Positions 36,991-48,928 are shown, numbered from the stretch's first letter. The stretch: 64,000 nt of DNA from Fomitopsis serialis (GCF_022376445.1 NW_025955119.1:1-64000), one strand, 5' to 3'. Program-made: numbers and translations. The notes: generated from the letters alone by a model not told the origin.

Positions 36991-38221
36991 GGTACAATGC
37001 CGGAACCTGATGTTACTTCGAGTGGATGGATGTGGTGCAGGGAACGTCTGGATCCGAAGGTAAGTGCTTTAACTTCGCCTTGTTGCGGCGACGTATCTTA
37101 TACCTCAGATAACCTGTCACTGTAATGCATGCTATGACCCCGACGACATCGCATGATGACCGAATCAGGTTCTTTAGGCCAAGTTGAGCTGCCAACGGAA
37201 CTGTCGAAAGGCATAGACCTTCTCGGCCGCACGGACGCGGTGCGCGCATGTTCCCGCCCTGTCAAGTGTAGCTAGCTCAGCACAGTAAACGAGCATAGCA
37301 TTACAAACATACAGTTACGCGCTTGATACGTTCATTCATGATGCCGGCCAACTGCTTCGTCGCCATCCCATGGGAAGCACATGTAACCGGTTAGTATTCG
37401 AAGCTGAACCCGGGTCAATAGTCAGGAGAAGGGACGGCATTCCCATCGCAGAGTCTGACGATGGAGGCGGCTTGTTGGCCACCAAGGGAACTAAACCCCC
37501 TCCTTGCAGTCGACCAGACTCACCGCGAACTTAGCTCCTGGTTGTATGATGGCGCATGATACGTAGTCGTGGGCACATTGAACTGAGCTGAAAAGACCCG
37601 TCAGCGTATCCAAATCACGTCTATCTGAAAGGGGAGACATGCGTACCCATGATGTATCTCCTCGGGACCATCACATCACGACATTGTCAACGAGTGCCGA
37701 CTGTGACTGATAGGTTCTCACTAAGCGTCCATTGGTGCTTGCCAGCCACGGAACAGTACCCCGCTGGAGCTCAGAGGACCAACGCAAGCTTGTTTCCCTG
37801 ATACCTCCATTAGCCATGCCGGGACTTCGTCAGAATGATGGTTTCATGAGTTGATGCTGCGATCGTGATAGAGATGGGCTGTGCTTTCGATAGGTTATTC
37901 ACATACTTGTTGAACAGTCGCAGACTTTTCTGCGACGCTGAAATCAGAAATGGTCGTGATCGCCTGAGGGCGAACATATCCCTGCCAGGAGCGGAGTTCT
38001 TTATACATACGCACCTCTCCCGCAGTCCCGCAAGTCCCGAAGCAGACAGCACCTCCGGACCAGATGTTTGAACAGAGAGCTTCTCAGGGGTACAACAAAC
38101 ATCTGCGAATCAATAAGTAACCTGGGCTCACTTTCGGTGCACTGTTGAGACGCTGGAACCCAACAGAGGTCAACGCGGACGATAGCATACGAAGAAACGT
38201 GATGTACTTCACCAGCGCCAA
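36991..38221. other. Intergenic with one membrane-anchor-like ORF
   Basis: A minus-strand ORF at 37249-37013 encodes 78 residues with one hydrophobic helix (VVGVIACITVTGYL) followed by basic residues, resembling an N-terminal membrane anchor. Nothing follows it, so it is either a fragment or chance. The rest (37260-38221) shows no gene. Confidence 0.35.
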
Positions 38222-38729
38222 CTACACTGCCCTCCTCATTGCCAGCAGTTTCTTCTCCATCCTCGATATCCTCGCCTCGTTCCCCTTCACGCGCGCGTCC
38301 ATCTCCTGCTCGACGCCCCGCACGCCCTGCATCGCCGCATGGAGCTTCTCCCTCGCCTGGCGCATCTCTCCCTCGGGCACCGTCCCCGTCCCCGTCCCCG
38401 AGCCGAGCGTGCGCCGAACGCGGTCGACGTGCGTCTGGAGGTCAGCCACCTTCGCTGCGAGGTCGTCCGCGGGATCCGGCCTGACCGAAACTGCGCGAGG
38501 CGGTCAGGTCGGTGCGCCGGGTGGGTGCATAGGAAGGGTGGCGCTCACCGCGGTCTTTTGTCGTTGGCGCGGTCCATGGCGGTTCGACCAGGTCGAGCAC
38601 GAGGAAGCGCAGGTGTTTCGGACGTGGCGCTTGGTCTGTATCTGGGTCATCGCGGCGCGGGTGACTGTATGCGGGGGCCTTCCCCTTATCCTTCGCTCCC
38701 CAATCCCTAGCGCGAGCGCTTTGCGACAT
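38222..38729 (-). CDS. Small coiled-coil protein, two exons
   Basis: Exons (minus strand) 38729-38549 and 38490-38222, separated by a 58-nt intron (GTGAGC...CGCAG) with a CTGAC branch-like site; 149 residues. The N-terminal third is basic and proline-rich, then LRFLVLDLVEPPW. The second half is a predicted coiled coil with heptad-like spacing (DDLAAKVADLQTHVDRVRR and later ISRMEKKLLAMRRAV). No catalytic motif is present. I do not recognise the family; structural subunits or tethering factors have this form. An acceptor ten bases further on was rejected because it breaks the coiled-coil frame. Confidence 0.6.
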
Positions 38730-40036
38730 CGTCAGAGGGCGGCTCGCTAGGCAGTTAGGGAGGAAGGACTAGGGAACCTAGTATGCGGTCAATTCCCAGA
38801 AATCGGTGAATTTATAGGTATAGGTGTCGTGGTCTGGCTGTAGACGGTGGTATGGAAAAAAAGGATACGGACTGGTGGATCGTATGGAGAAAGCGACGAT
38901 CGAGCCGCTGGTAGGGTCAAGCAGACATCAACAATCCGCATTCAGGCGCAGGTGGAGATCGGGGTGCTGATGATAATTACGTGTGCGTCGCGCTCGAACG
39001 GAGAGTAACCCCGATACCTTGGTGGGTCCTGCGCGAGGCGTTTCGACTACGCAGTGTCGTTACGAAACAGGACCTTCTCACTCGGATCCGAGACCTACGA
39101 ACGCCAATGGGTGGTCAGCAAACGATGACGCGACGGCAATGAAGACTAGTAAGATGCTCTATTATGTATCCTCCAGCAAAGCAGCGAAATCGTGGCTTAC
39201 CATGATGCAAACGTCACATAATCATGTCAGTCAGTTCAAGTTCATTCGGGGTGCTTCAACAACTCATCCGGGAGACATCAGCTTGCATACTGACATAGAG
39301 TTTGATACGTCTCTCCTGGTGTCCTTCGCAAGGAGTTTCGAGTCTCATTCGTGGTCCGGTAAGCGCGCCGATGCGGCTCATGACTCGCTTGCGAACGCAC
39401 AATTCTGTGCGGGCCTCTGTGTAACGGCTATGGACAGAGCGAGAGCGTTTCTGCATCGCACAAACACAGCGTGGTACGCGGAAAGAGAGGTTGTAGAAGT
39501 CTAGGAGTCTCGTAACACGACCATGCACGTGTCGTAGAAGATGTCAAGATGAGCCTCAGCCTGGGCGGACCAGGACGGTGGCTACCAGAAGAGGAAGCGT
39601 GAGGAGGTGTGACGTAAGCGGAAGACATGGTGTGTGCGGGTGAAGAGTTCCGCCGCATCCGCCACATGGATGAGACTTGAGGATGTCGTCCCGACTCTCT
39701 CGGACTCGCTCGCTGAACTGTACAGGTTCGAGGCCACCGCCCTGGGAGCCTATCTCTTACATCTATGTCTCTCGTGGAACGCCGGACTCGGAAGGATAGC
39801 CTGTTGCCTGTTTTCTATCCGGAGCACGCCAGACTTGCCTCAAAGTAGACCCTCAGTGCTGTGATTTTTCTTTGCTGAGTAACGACGGCCCTACGTTGCT
39901 GACTTATCCAGAACCTTCGGCTCTATTGGAGCATCGATTCTGCCAATCGACCTACATGAGTAACCAAGCGGCACTCTTGCTTCCCGGCTCCGGCTCATCC
40001 AACATATCCTTGGCTCAACAAATCTGCAACGCTCCC
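38730..40036. other. Intergenic; no gene assigned
   Basis: A 173-codon ORF (38983-39504, plus) starts at GTG and has no recognisable features; the first ATG is at 39139. A minus-strand ORF pair at 39256-39667 is equally unconvincing. The region probably holds promoters of the flanking divergent genes. Confidence 0.4.
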
Positions 40037-40043
40037 TATAAAA
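40037..40043 (+). promoter_or_regulatory. TATA box of the OYE-type gene
   Basis: TATAAAA lies 53 bases before the ATG at 40096, a close but plausible TATA spacing for a short 5' UTR. Confidence 0.6.
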
Positions 40044-40095
40044 GCTGGGCTATCCAGGCGATGTCTTCCCCACACATCCCATCCTCCTTCTCGCC

Positions 40096-41476
40096 ATGGC
40101 CCACAACAACAACTACATAAACGCCCCTGCGCCCAACGTCCCCTACTTTGCTCCCGCCCAGTATCCTCCGGCGGGCACTGCGCTCGACCCGCAGCCCGAT
40201 GGCAAGCCCATCCCGGCGCTCTTCAAGCCTCTCAAGATCCGCGGCGTTGAGTTCCAGAACCGCATCTTCCTCTCCCCGCTCTGCCAGTACTCGTCAGAGA
40301 ACGGCAAGGTGACGCCATGGCAGTTCGCCCACCGTGAGTGTCCCTTATCGCGCACCGTAGGCCCAGAAGCGCCGTCCTGACCACTCCCCTTCCCTTCCCA
40401 GTCGGCGGCATCTTCACACGCGGGCCCGGCCTCACCATCGTCGAGGCGACCGCGGTCGTGCCCGAGGGCCGCATCACGCCCCAGGACGCGGGCATCTGGA
40501 CCGACGAGCAGGCGGAGGCCTGGCGGGAGGTCGTCCAGTTCGCGCACGCGCAGAACCAGAAGATCGGCATCCAGCTCGCGCACGCGGGCCGCAAGGCGTC
40601 CACCGTCGCGCCCTGGATCCACAGCGGCCTCTCCGCGCCCGTCAGCGACGGCGGCTGGCCGGACGACGTCTGGGGCCCGTCCGCGATCCCGTTCAGCGAC
40701 CAGTTCCCGGAGCCGAAGGAGCTCACGCGCGCGGGCATCAAGCGCGTCGTGGACGCGTTTGTGGAGGCGGCGAAGAGGAGCTTGAGGGCGGGCTTCGACG
40801 TGATCGAGATCCACTCGGCGCACGGGTACCTGCTCAGTGAGTTCCTGGCCCCGGTCGCGAACCACCGCACAGACGAGTACGGAGGGAGCTTTGAGAACCG
40901 CATCCGGCTGCTCCTGGAGATCGTCGACGCCGTCCGCGCGGTGATCCCGCCAACGACGCCTCTCTTCGTTCGGTACGTCTCCCCGCTTCGTCCTGGATTT
41001 GATCCGTCACTCACATGCATCACAGCGTCTCCGCCACCGACTGGCTCGACGACTCGCACCCGAACGAGCGCTGGAGCCACGAAGACACCGTCCGGCTCGC
41101 GGGGATCCTCCCCGCGCACGGCGTCGACCTGCTCGATGTCTCCTCCGGGGGCATCCACCCCGCGCAGAAGTTCCAGCTCGCGCCGGAGCTGCAGCACAAG
41201 CTCCTGCAGGTGCCGTTCTCCGCGGCGGTGAAGAAGGCGCACGGGGACAGGCTCCTCGTCGGCGCGGTGGGCACGATCAACACGGGCGCGCTCGCGCAGG
41301 GCGTGCTCGATGAGGGCGCGGCGGACGTCATCTTCGTCGGGCGCCAGTTCCAGAAGAACCCCGGCACGGTGTGGGCGTTCGCGGACGACCTCGGCGTGAC
41401 GGTCACGCAGTCGCACCAGATCGAGTGGGGTTTCGCGGGCAGGGGAGGCGTCGCGAGGCAGGCGAAGAGTGAGTGA
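40096..41476 (+). CDS. Old yellow enzyme family NAD(P)H:flavin oxidoreductase (YqjM-like)
   Basis: Exons 40096-40333, 40402-40972 and 41026-41476; 419 residues. This is an FMN-dependent TIM-barrel ene-reductase, which reduces activated C=C bonds with NAD(P)H. Class III (YqjM-like) marks are NRIFLSPLCQYSSENG with the redox-tuning cysteine at 63, HLGGIFTRG, IQLAHAGRKA, the substrate-binding histidine pair in IEIHSAHGYLLSEF, and NHRTDEYGGSFENR. In the third exon, DVSSGGIHP and VGAVGTIN fit the phosphate-binding end of the barrel. There is no signal peptide, so it is probably cytosolic. The gene is very GC-rich with strong codon bias, which creates long false ORFs on the opposite strand. The physiological substrate cannot be told from sequence; detoxification of enals or quinones is typical for the family. 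Confidence 0.95.
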
Positions 41477-42628
41477 GCGAGGGGCGTGTTAGTGGTTTGG
41501 GATTAGACTGAGACTTTGCAGGTCATTTGTAGCCGTATGTAGATCTCCTCGTAATGGCAAGTTTTACTTGTTTCCTGTAAGCCAGGATGGAGGCATTCCA
41601 GTCTTGAGCGTGAGGTCTCGGGTATGTCACGTACGATGCGTATCCCTTCTGTTGGGAGGAACTGTTCACTGTTAGTTCGATGATCGAATGTTCACAGGAG
41701 CTGCAATCATGCAGCGATGGGCGGTGCCGCCGGTGAGCAACCTCCGAGTTCGCGCAGAAGTCCCGCAGATGAATTCGTGGTCTCATCGGTCGAGAAACTC
41801 GTAAGAAGTTAGCTCCCTCAACTCATCCCCACGCGCGAGTACGCGAAATTTGCGACCATGGCTGCGCCTCCCAAGGAGGCCGCTCCGGCGCTGTCGATGT
41901 GCGTCCATCGTGAAGCCAACGAACTCGCCTATGTGACGCTGTTCTGCACGCGTGGGTACGACGGCCCATTCACCATTCTTTCCCTCCTCCAACTCCGCAT
42001 AATATGCATCCTCCTCCGCATATGCATTTGTCCAGAAAGGGACATCGCATACCGTACGGTCAAATATGTGCGTTTCCCATGTCTATTTCCAGTACTGTAT
42101 ACGAGACATCAGAACGTCTTCAGGTGTGTGGCGTTTAATCCGGATAGCTGTCACTCTGGACGTTATCGCCGTGCTCTGACGTGGGCACATCGACGGCGAA
42201 ACTAGGGGCCTGGTCCGTAACGAAATACACAGCGAGCTGGCAGTTGTCGCGTCCATGTGAGTAGGAGCTATTCAGATCGTGGCCAGAGCTCACAGTTACT
42301 CTCAGAACAGCGGATTAAAGACATACCAGATGTTAGAGCGCGTCCGGATGCGGCAGCAACAGCCAGGATAATCGTAAAGTCGCACTGTACCATGATCAAT
42401 GACAGTCGTGCTCGGGCCGTTGCATCAGTACGTAAATGCACAGTTCTGTTGCCTTGCGGTATTGACAGCCCACATAAATTGGAACTCTCCATGACACCTC
42501 TGACTCGACATGATCAGCGTCTGTCCCCCGCAGGCTGCCAGAGCAGCGCCAGTGCCGCGGTATAACTGCAGACTCGTTCACGAAGGAGGTCCACATCCCC
42601 GAGCGACCCTTCAAACCCCAGAGCCAAG
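41477..42628. other. Intergenic; no gene recognised
   Basis: Terminal region of the OYE gene and upstream region of the small secreted protein. ORFs are short and patternless. Confidence 0.45.
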
Positions 42629-42883
42629 ATGCAACTGCTCCGCCTCGTTGCCAGCCTCCTCGTCATCGCCGCATTCACCGCGACGGCGGCGAATGCAAAC
42701 CCTGTGCCTGGTGAGTTCTGCACACGTACCGCTCATCCTCCGAGTCCGTGCTCACATTTCGATAATGTAGACCCCGAAGACGGCGAGTGTGATCGTTTGC
42801 CAATACTGACGGGGAGACTAATCGTTACGAATCGGCCGACAGAGGAATGCTGTTGCCTGCCAACTGGCTGTGGGATACCGTGA
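42629..42883 (+). CDS. Small cysteine-rich secreted protein
   Basis: Exons 42629-42710 and 42771-42883, with a 60-nt intron (GTGAGT...TGTAG); 64 residues. The N terminus is a clear signal peptide: MQLLRLVASLLVIAAF, then small residues and ANA as a likely cleavage site at about residue 23. The mature part is about 40 residues with five cysteines, including a CCC run (EECCCLPTGCGIP) at the end. Without the intron the frame is also open and would add further residues, but the consensus splice sites make the shorter protein more likely. Such small secreted proteins are common in wood-decay and plant-associated fungi. The function is unknown. I see no pro-peptide repeat or CaaX motif, so it is not a lipopeptide pheromone. 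Confidence 0.6.
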   Translation: MQLLRLVASLLVIAAFTATAANANPVPGEFCTRTAHPPSPCSHFDNVDPEDGECDRLPILTGRLIVTNRPTEECCCLPTGCGIP

Positions 42884-43280
42884 CCTTCACCGACATGGGG
42901 GATGTTCTAGTGACTCGTCGTCGTCGTTGTAATGCAATCAACGCTGTGAGATCTATGTGCGCCTCGTCAGTAAGAGGTGGTAGAGGGCGGTAGATCCTTA
43001 CAGTCGATCGGACAAAACATCTGTCGCACGCCGTGACTCCGCATGCTGTCTCAGTACTTAGGGTCAACGCACCTGGCAAATAGCACTCCTGGTGAAACAG
43101 CACTTGTCCGCAGCCGCTATCCAGTTGCTCACAGGGTACCAGGGACTTATGTTCCCCTCGCGCGGCTTGTATGGTAGCCACTGTTGAGATCTTGAGATCT
43201 GAGACTTCGTATCGCACCGCCATATCCGCTGTAGGCGGAACGTCATCGAAACGGCGGGACTGTTATGGAGCACAGCGCTC
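42884..43280. other. Intergenic; no gene recognised
   Basis: No ORF of note. The right end merges into the module flank repeat. Confidence 0.4.
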
Positions 43281-43365
43281 GAGGCACGTAAGGCAATTGT
43301 ACCTGTCCAGGCTTCCGGGTCTCAGAAAATCGACAGGCATCTATCGAGTCCGCCGATGACAGACA
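43281..43365 (-). repeat. Module flank repeat (copy R)
   Basis: Its reverse complement nearly equals 22050-22140. It lies past the 3' end of FBB2 as the left copy lies past the 3' end of FBB1, showing that the duplicated segment extends beyond the genes. Confidence 0.8.
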
Positions 43366-44126
43366 TAATTGACCTAGTTGTGACAAAGGGTAGTTCGTGG
43401 ACGTGTCCCATCTACGGATTCCAATTTGCAGCCTCACAACGCCGCGCCATATCTAGCAGTGCTACTATAACTGAGCGCTTCGTGAGTCATTCCTGTCGGT
43501 CGGAGCAAAGGAGGAGTCTCGAGAACCATGAAGCGCAAACGGCTAGCAGTGAAAAGGTGAGACTCATCTGCATAATGAATAACGCAAAGCAACTCGCTTA
43601 CCTCTGGTACTCTATCTGTACGTGTCCAGGGGGCGACGCGCTTGACAATACCGCGGTCATCCCACGGCTGGAGCAACCTCCGAAACGAGGCCTCGAACGT
43701 CCGACAGACATCCTCGACCCGAGCCAAGTATCTACACCGCAAACCCCGCATGACCATCGTCACGTTGACACCCTTCAGCGCGTTGAAGTGAGGCTGGCTC
43801 ATGGTCTCGTGCAGGGCCGCTAATTCGATGCCTCGTCTGACAGATCCAAAGAGCGGGCCCCAGGCAACCCAAATCTTGATCTCGAGGTACTCGAGCTGGT
43901 GGCTTCGGACAGTGGAGAGGACGTCGTGTAACCGCTTGGCTATTTGAGGCATGTTACGCTCCTGATCTTCTACAAAGAGGTTAACATCTTCGATTCGGAT
44001 GTTCAAGGATCGCAAGGCGGTATTCTGCACTAGATCGCAATGGGTGTCTGCATGGTGCATGCGCGTGCGGCGAAGTCGAATGAGCAAGGAAGAGGGAGTC
44101 TTAACAGTGAGACTGTAATCGAGGTA

Positions 44127-44132
44127 AGGAAG
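44127..44132 (+). repeat. Target-site duplication of the 253-bp insertion, left
   Basis: AGGAAG, repeated at 44386-44391. Undisrupted paralogues have a single AGGAAG at the same place (for example near 54067). Confidence 0.6.
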
Positions 44133-44385
44133 CGGTGGCGGACCGCCAGATTTACGGTCCCAAATTTGCGTCCCCTCGGCCGGCAACGGGCGCGCGCTGT
44201 TCCGCGGGCAGGACCCGGTGGCTTGGGCGCTTACTTTGCGGGACCAGATTAGATCGCTCGATAACATCCCAATCAGGCAGGTCTCGGCACACCCTCTCGA
44301 ATAGGGGTTTGGAGCTCTACCGGGACTGTACATCGCCCCCCTAAGGGACCGCAAAGCTTACGTAATGGGACTGTGAATCTTTCGG
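44133..44385. mobile_element. 253-bp MITE-like insertion in FBB2
   Basis: The sequence is absent from the three other FBB copies at this exact position. Its ends are imperfect inverted repeats: AGATTTACGGTCCCA near the left end and AGATTCACAGTCCCA read inward from the right end. It encodes nothing convincing. AGGAAG flanks both sides. It is a short non-autonomous DNA element. Its TIRs differ from those of the 9-kb element, so it belongs to another family. Confidence 0.65.
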
Positions 44386-45652
44386 AGGAAGACCCTGCCG
44401 TTTTGAGGAGTGCGATGACGCTTTGCCGCGGGCACGCTGCATTCCAGATTGCCAGATCCTCGAGAGAGGTGCAGAGGCCTGACTGGGTTATCCAATCGAT
44501 GAAATCGGGTTGTAGGGGCTTATTGATACGAAGATCGACATGAAGATAGCGCAGGCGTATGCCAGATGGTGAGCGAAAGACAGGGCCGGCAGTGTGAAGT
44601 GGAGTGATTGGAATTTTGTGCAATGTGAGTGATGTAAGCAGGGGAAAGGAATGTATGATCCGCTGAAGCTGTGGGAGGCTCAGCTCACACTCAGACAGTT
44701 CCAGTGACTCGACGGACGAGAATCGCGATAGGGCAGGGAAACATGACATGTGCACGTAACCACACAGTCTTAAGACTGTAAGAAGCTGCACTCTGGGCAT
44801 TGCACAGCCAAGGGCAAGGGGGAGTGCATGAATAAAGCGATGATGGTTGAGGACAAAGGGGTACCCATCCGCGACATGCAGCCCGCGCGTGGTTGCGAGC
44901 CACTACTGGACACGCGGAAAAGCCCAGCACTTCTTGAACAATTTGTCAAAGCGTTTGCGTGTCGGGATAAAGATGTAGTAGTAGAGGTTGTGCATGGCTC
45001 GAGGGTACCATGCTGCGCAGATTCGCGCCGCCACTGCAAGCAACTTCTGGGTGTCCATTTCATCGATGATGTTCTCGAAGACCTCGAGCGGGAAGCGAGC
45101 AGCTTCGGTGGTCAATAGAAAGCTGCTCTGCACAGGCCTTCTCGAGTCGTCGTCGCTCCCGGGTCGTATGTCGGCACCCGATTTGTCGTCGTAAGTCTCC
45201 CCATCTGCACCCCGTTGCGCGACTTGTACGGGTGGCATGTCATCAACGGGAGGAGACAAACGCTGTGTAAATGCATCAGTCGAGCTTGTGCAACATACAT
45301 AATTCGGAAGGTACCAACACTAGGCTGGTGCTCGCGCACATTGCCATCCCGGAGGACGATCACGTCCGATCGTGGGCGATGGGCCAGCATGAGTGAGAGC
45401 GCAAGTAACTGGGGAGCCTCGAGCACACACCAAGGCCGTGTATAAGGCTAGGAGGGCAGCACTGTGTCCGAGATCTCTTTGATAAACCGCACGCTGAGTG
45501 CCGGGCTACGCCGTCTGCTGATCAGGCATGCACAACTGTGGCTGTGAGTGTCTGTGCCTATGATAGGGTGGTCATATCGCAATCACTGACCGCAGGGATA
45601 CTGGTATTACAGAATTATCTATGTCTTCAGTGGCTTCTCACGTCGCGGCCTC

Positions 45653-46645
45653 TCAGAGCTTCGCAGAAGGCTTCCCTGTGGCCTTCCGCGCAGCATGCCC
45701 CGTGTCTCTGCAAACGTCGTGACTGAGAACACGGAGAATGTCCTGGAAGGTGCCAGGCGGCACTCACTGCGGTACATGACCATCACGAATCGGAGTGTGG
45801 CCTTGGTCGAGAGCCTTTGTGAACTCTTCGCCAATATTCAGATGCGCCTGAACGAGGTGGGGCGGGGTGACCGCAAGGCACTGGTTCCACCGGATCAGCA
45901 GCCCGCCAAGCCCAGGGCGCGCTGCACACTCACTTCGGCGTCTTGAAGGTTTCGAGCATCTCATTGGGCTCGTCCCCGACGTTCTCAATGTAGTGCCCGG
46001 CTGATCATGACGTCGCCCGCGACGAAGTTGTACGTGCGCGTCGCCTGCGCGGTGAACACCGTCAACCTTCCCGCTCAGGAACATCGACCACAGTATGCGG
46101 CATCCCGTCAGCAGTCCAAGCAGTTGAGAATAAATCACAACACACCTCATCCGCATACGGGTGCCAGTGCCAGTGCATCTCGCGCAGCGCCCCGAGTTGA
46201 TGACGACGTACGCCGCGCTGATGGTCGTCACCGGGAAGTTCGTGTTGTCCGCGATGCGCACCTCGCCGCCGGAGACCTTGATCCACTCTTGCGCGAGTAT
46301 CTGCAATGTGCGTGAGCCTGCGGCGAGTGGGATTCGCGCAGGGCTGCATCTCTTCCGCAGTGCGCTTCTTGGAGAGGATCGAGCGGAAGATGAACTTCTC
46401 GCGCGCGCGGGGAGGTGCTCGAGCGTGGACTCGGGCACTTTGAAATTGTTGCGGAGGATATCGCGCGGCGTGTGCGCCAACCAGTCTGTGGGTGGGAGGC
46501 TTTCTGGGAGGCTTTCTACCCGGAGGATTCACCGTCATCGAGGATCTGCGGAATCAGGAGGTCAGTACAACGGTGCTCGGAGGCGAACGAGGCCACTGCC
46601 GTCACGATTATGGACACATCCCAGTCAAGTCCGACTAGAACTCAC
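45653..46645 (-). pseudogene. Oxalate decarboxylase fragment (copy O2)
   Basis: Homologous to the complete gene from inside its first intron to its stop codon. Readable pieces are FIFRSILSKK, GGEVRIADNTNFPVTTIS, WSMFLSG, CLAVTPPHLVQAHLN and IRDGHVPQ, spread over at least three reading frames, so several frameshifts are present. The first exon, with the entire N-terminal metal site, is missing. The left part overlaps nothing else. FBA3 lies upstream and FBB2 downstream on the same strand. Confidence 0.85.
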
Positions 46646-46898
46646 GCAGACACCATAGCCCTCGATGTGGCACCGAGAGCAGATGGCCACAAACCAGATG
46701 TCGCCGTCGGTCGGCTTTACGCACACGACGCGTCAGCCTGAGAGATTTGCAGCACAGTCAGTCGCATCCACTGTGTGAAATACATGATTGGAGATCAGAG
46801 GCGAACCGTCGTCTGTACAAAAGTCATGATACGAGATGTGAAGATACCCAGTACGATGCTCGGGCTCCAACGCACTCCTTCCAAGCTCACTTGACTTT

Positions 46899-48454
46899 CT
46901 AGCTCTCCCTGTCACCGGCCGGAGTATTGCAGGGCTGCTTCCTCTGAATGCCAAGGTAAGCCACCTTCTCCACCGCTCCATAAACGTGCAACTCACCGTC
47001 AAATCGTAACGTACGACAGAACTCAGGTGACTGCAGGTAGCGATGAATCCTCTCGCCCTGCCAACTGGGGATCGGGCGTACCGTGCGGTCACCGCCATCG
47101 CGCTCGACCCGCCCCCAAGTGGTCTTCGAGGGGCCGCTGGATTTCCGTTGATCATCAAGGCACTCGACATGCTGGAAATAGAACCGGAGCGAGGGTACGG
47201 AAGCAACTTGAACGCTCTGCAGTCGCTGCAGCAAGTCTAGCCATCTTTCGCGCAATGGTCCTGTTTCATGATTTGGGTGGGTCACATGAACCCGTATGCA
47301 AAAGAGTTGCGAGGACGACAGCGAAGACGGAATATTCGCCTATATTGACGAGCAGATGAGTATCGAAAACACGGATTATGCGGAGTAAATGGATCACGTA
47401 CCATCCACTGGGTCACCGCTGAATGTGAGTCTTCGATGGTTAAGACAAGGTACCTTATTCTTGATCGTTTCGCTGAGATCGTCTGTGCCAATGCCATGCA
47501 GGACCCGGTCAGCCGTCCAACGCGGTACCAGCTCAACTGTAGCACGGCGGCGGCGGAAACAAGTTCGTGATCTACTTCCGAAGGATCGAATCCCTGACAC
47601 CTGGTGTATAGACGTAGGTAATTGCTTTGGATACCTACGGCCGACACTGTGCGACGTCGACTGTTGGCTTCGACCGACAAGTAGTCCAAGTGTCGTTGCT
47701 CCGGGCAATGACCAGGGACTGGCGGGTCGAACTGGCAGTTGTGGGTTGTCAACTTCCGTATGTTGGGAAACAACATGAGACAGGGATGCACGGCACAGCT
47801 ACCGAGATGCAGTATCTCTACCTGTGGATGGGCTCCAGCAAGACTCAAAACAAGCTGCAGCGGAGGTACTCCATCGACTCCATAGAGCATGAGCTCCTTG
47901 ACGTTGTTAAGCACGGGTGTTCGAGCGATGTGTGTTAAGAATCGATCGTGTTCGAGCCTCGCCGGCGACAGACATACTCTGAGTCTCTCCGGTCTGCTGG
48001 CCATTTTGTGTAGGACATCGAGTGTTTTTGTGCCGACGTCCCACAGGCCTACGTCCGAGAGATTCGGTAGTGCAGCCAAATGCTCTCCGACCAGCGTATT
48101 GCAGCAGATAGCCTCCTCGCAATTGAAGAGTACCAGAGCCTTCAACTCCCGTGCGTGCTCGAGGATGCCTACCAGCGCATTAACGGCTGAAGCCTCCCCG
48201 GCGGGGGCCATTTCCGCTGGGCCATAGATAGTCAATCCCCGAGGCCAGATCAGGCGATTGTCGATGTTATGGATGAGGTGGTCGTGCATCTTGACTAGCT
48301 GTTCCGCGGTACGAACAGTGATCGACGCGAACACATACTGCCGTGAGATTGCATGCAGATCGCGAGATACCGACGAGAGAGGGAGGCATTCCGCGGCGGA
48401 AAGCATGTCGGCGATGATATGGAGTATGTCATCGTTAAGGGTCAACAAACTCAT
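46899..48454 (-). CDS. F-box-like protein, family A copy 3 (FBA3)
   Basis: Exons (minus strand) 48454-47402 and 47339-46899, with a 62-nt intron (GTACGT...ATATAG); 497 residues. It has the same architecture as FBA1 and FBA2: F-box (LNDDILHIIADMLSA, then PLSSVSRDLHAISRQYVF), a leucine-rich middle, and the C-terminal block TWGRVERD, SWQGERIHRYLQS and DGELHVYGAVEK, with the longest tail of the three. The ORF is open further upstream without a stop, but the ATG at 48454 aligns with the starts of the other copies. The frame is intact, so it is a candidate functional adaptor. It sits between FBB3 (upstream) and the O2 fragment (downstream). Confidence 0.7.
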
Positions 48455-48928
48455 GATGATGGCAAGGAGAGCGTTGGATGTCGTGGAGAAGAGACAGAAA
48501 AGGATCTTGCTCAGAGTCTGTACATGGTCGCGGTCGCCGGTCAATATTATGTGCAAGCGTCGAGCCTTAGTCGAGCCTCCTCGTTGCCAGTCGCAGCCAG
48601 TGGCGCACTGGCGCCGAGGCACGTGCCAGTCCCGCTCAAAATCTACAGGCATCTGTGGTTCGTGGATTCGGACATGGCTGATGGCTCGTCTACTCAGTGG
48701 GTGACTGACTCCATCTGCAGCCTCACAGCGCCGCGCCGTATCTGTAACACAGCAACTAATAGCAAGCCAACAGGTTCCATTTCCAATACCATACAGCGTC
48801 CCTATGAGTCGTTCGAGTCGATCGGAGCAAAGGAGCAAGGTAGTATGTCTCGAGAACGATGAGGCGCAAATGGCTAGCAGTGAGGAGGTGAGACATCTGC
48901 CTATTCACGCAAAGCAAGTCGCTCACGT

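Larger units (their letters stand above)
43434..45238 (-). pseudogene. F-box family B copy 2 (FBB2), nonsense codon plus insertion
   Basis: The start codon at 45238 and the F-box (RFPLEVFENIIDEMD, then AAWYPRAMHNLYYY) are intact. At 44903-44905 a TAG replaces the CAG that reads KQW in the other copies, after which the frame continues open. Near the end of exon 1 a 253-bp element (44133-44385) interrupts the sequence. The second-exon part (about 44030-43640, with NTALRSL, STVRSHQLEYLEI, MSQPHFNALKG and RRLLQPWDDRGI) is open. An upstream-exon segment equivalent also carries a TAG where copy 3 has CAG. This is a pseudogene unless the stop is read through. Confidence 0.8.

Noticed and set aside
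37013..37249. Cytochrome P450 N terminus
   Set aside because: A single hydrophobic helix with basic residues is suggestive, but there is no proline-rich hinge of the right form and no downstream P450 exon.
40143..41416. Long antisense ORFs (240 and 394 codons) over the OYE gene
   Set aside because: Same codon-bias shadow effect; they ignore the clear sense-strand protein family.
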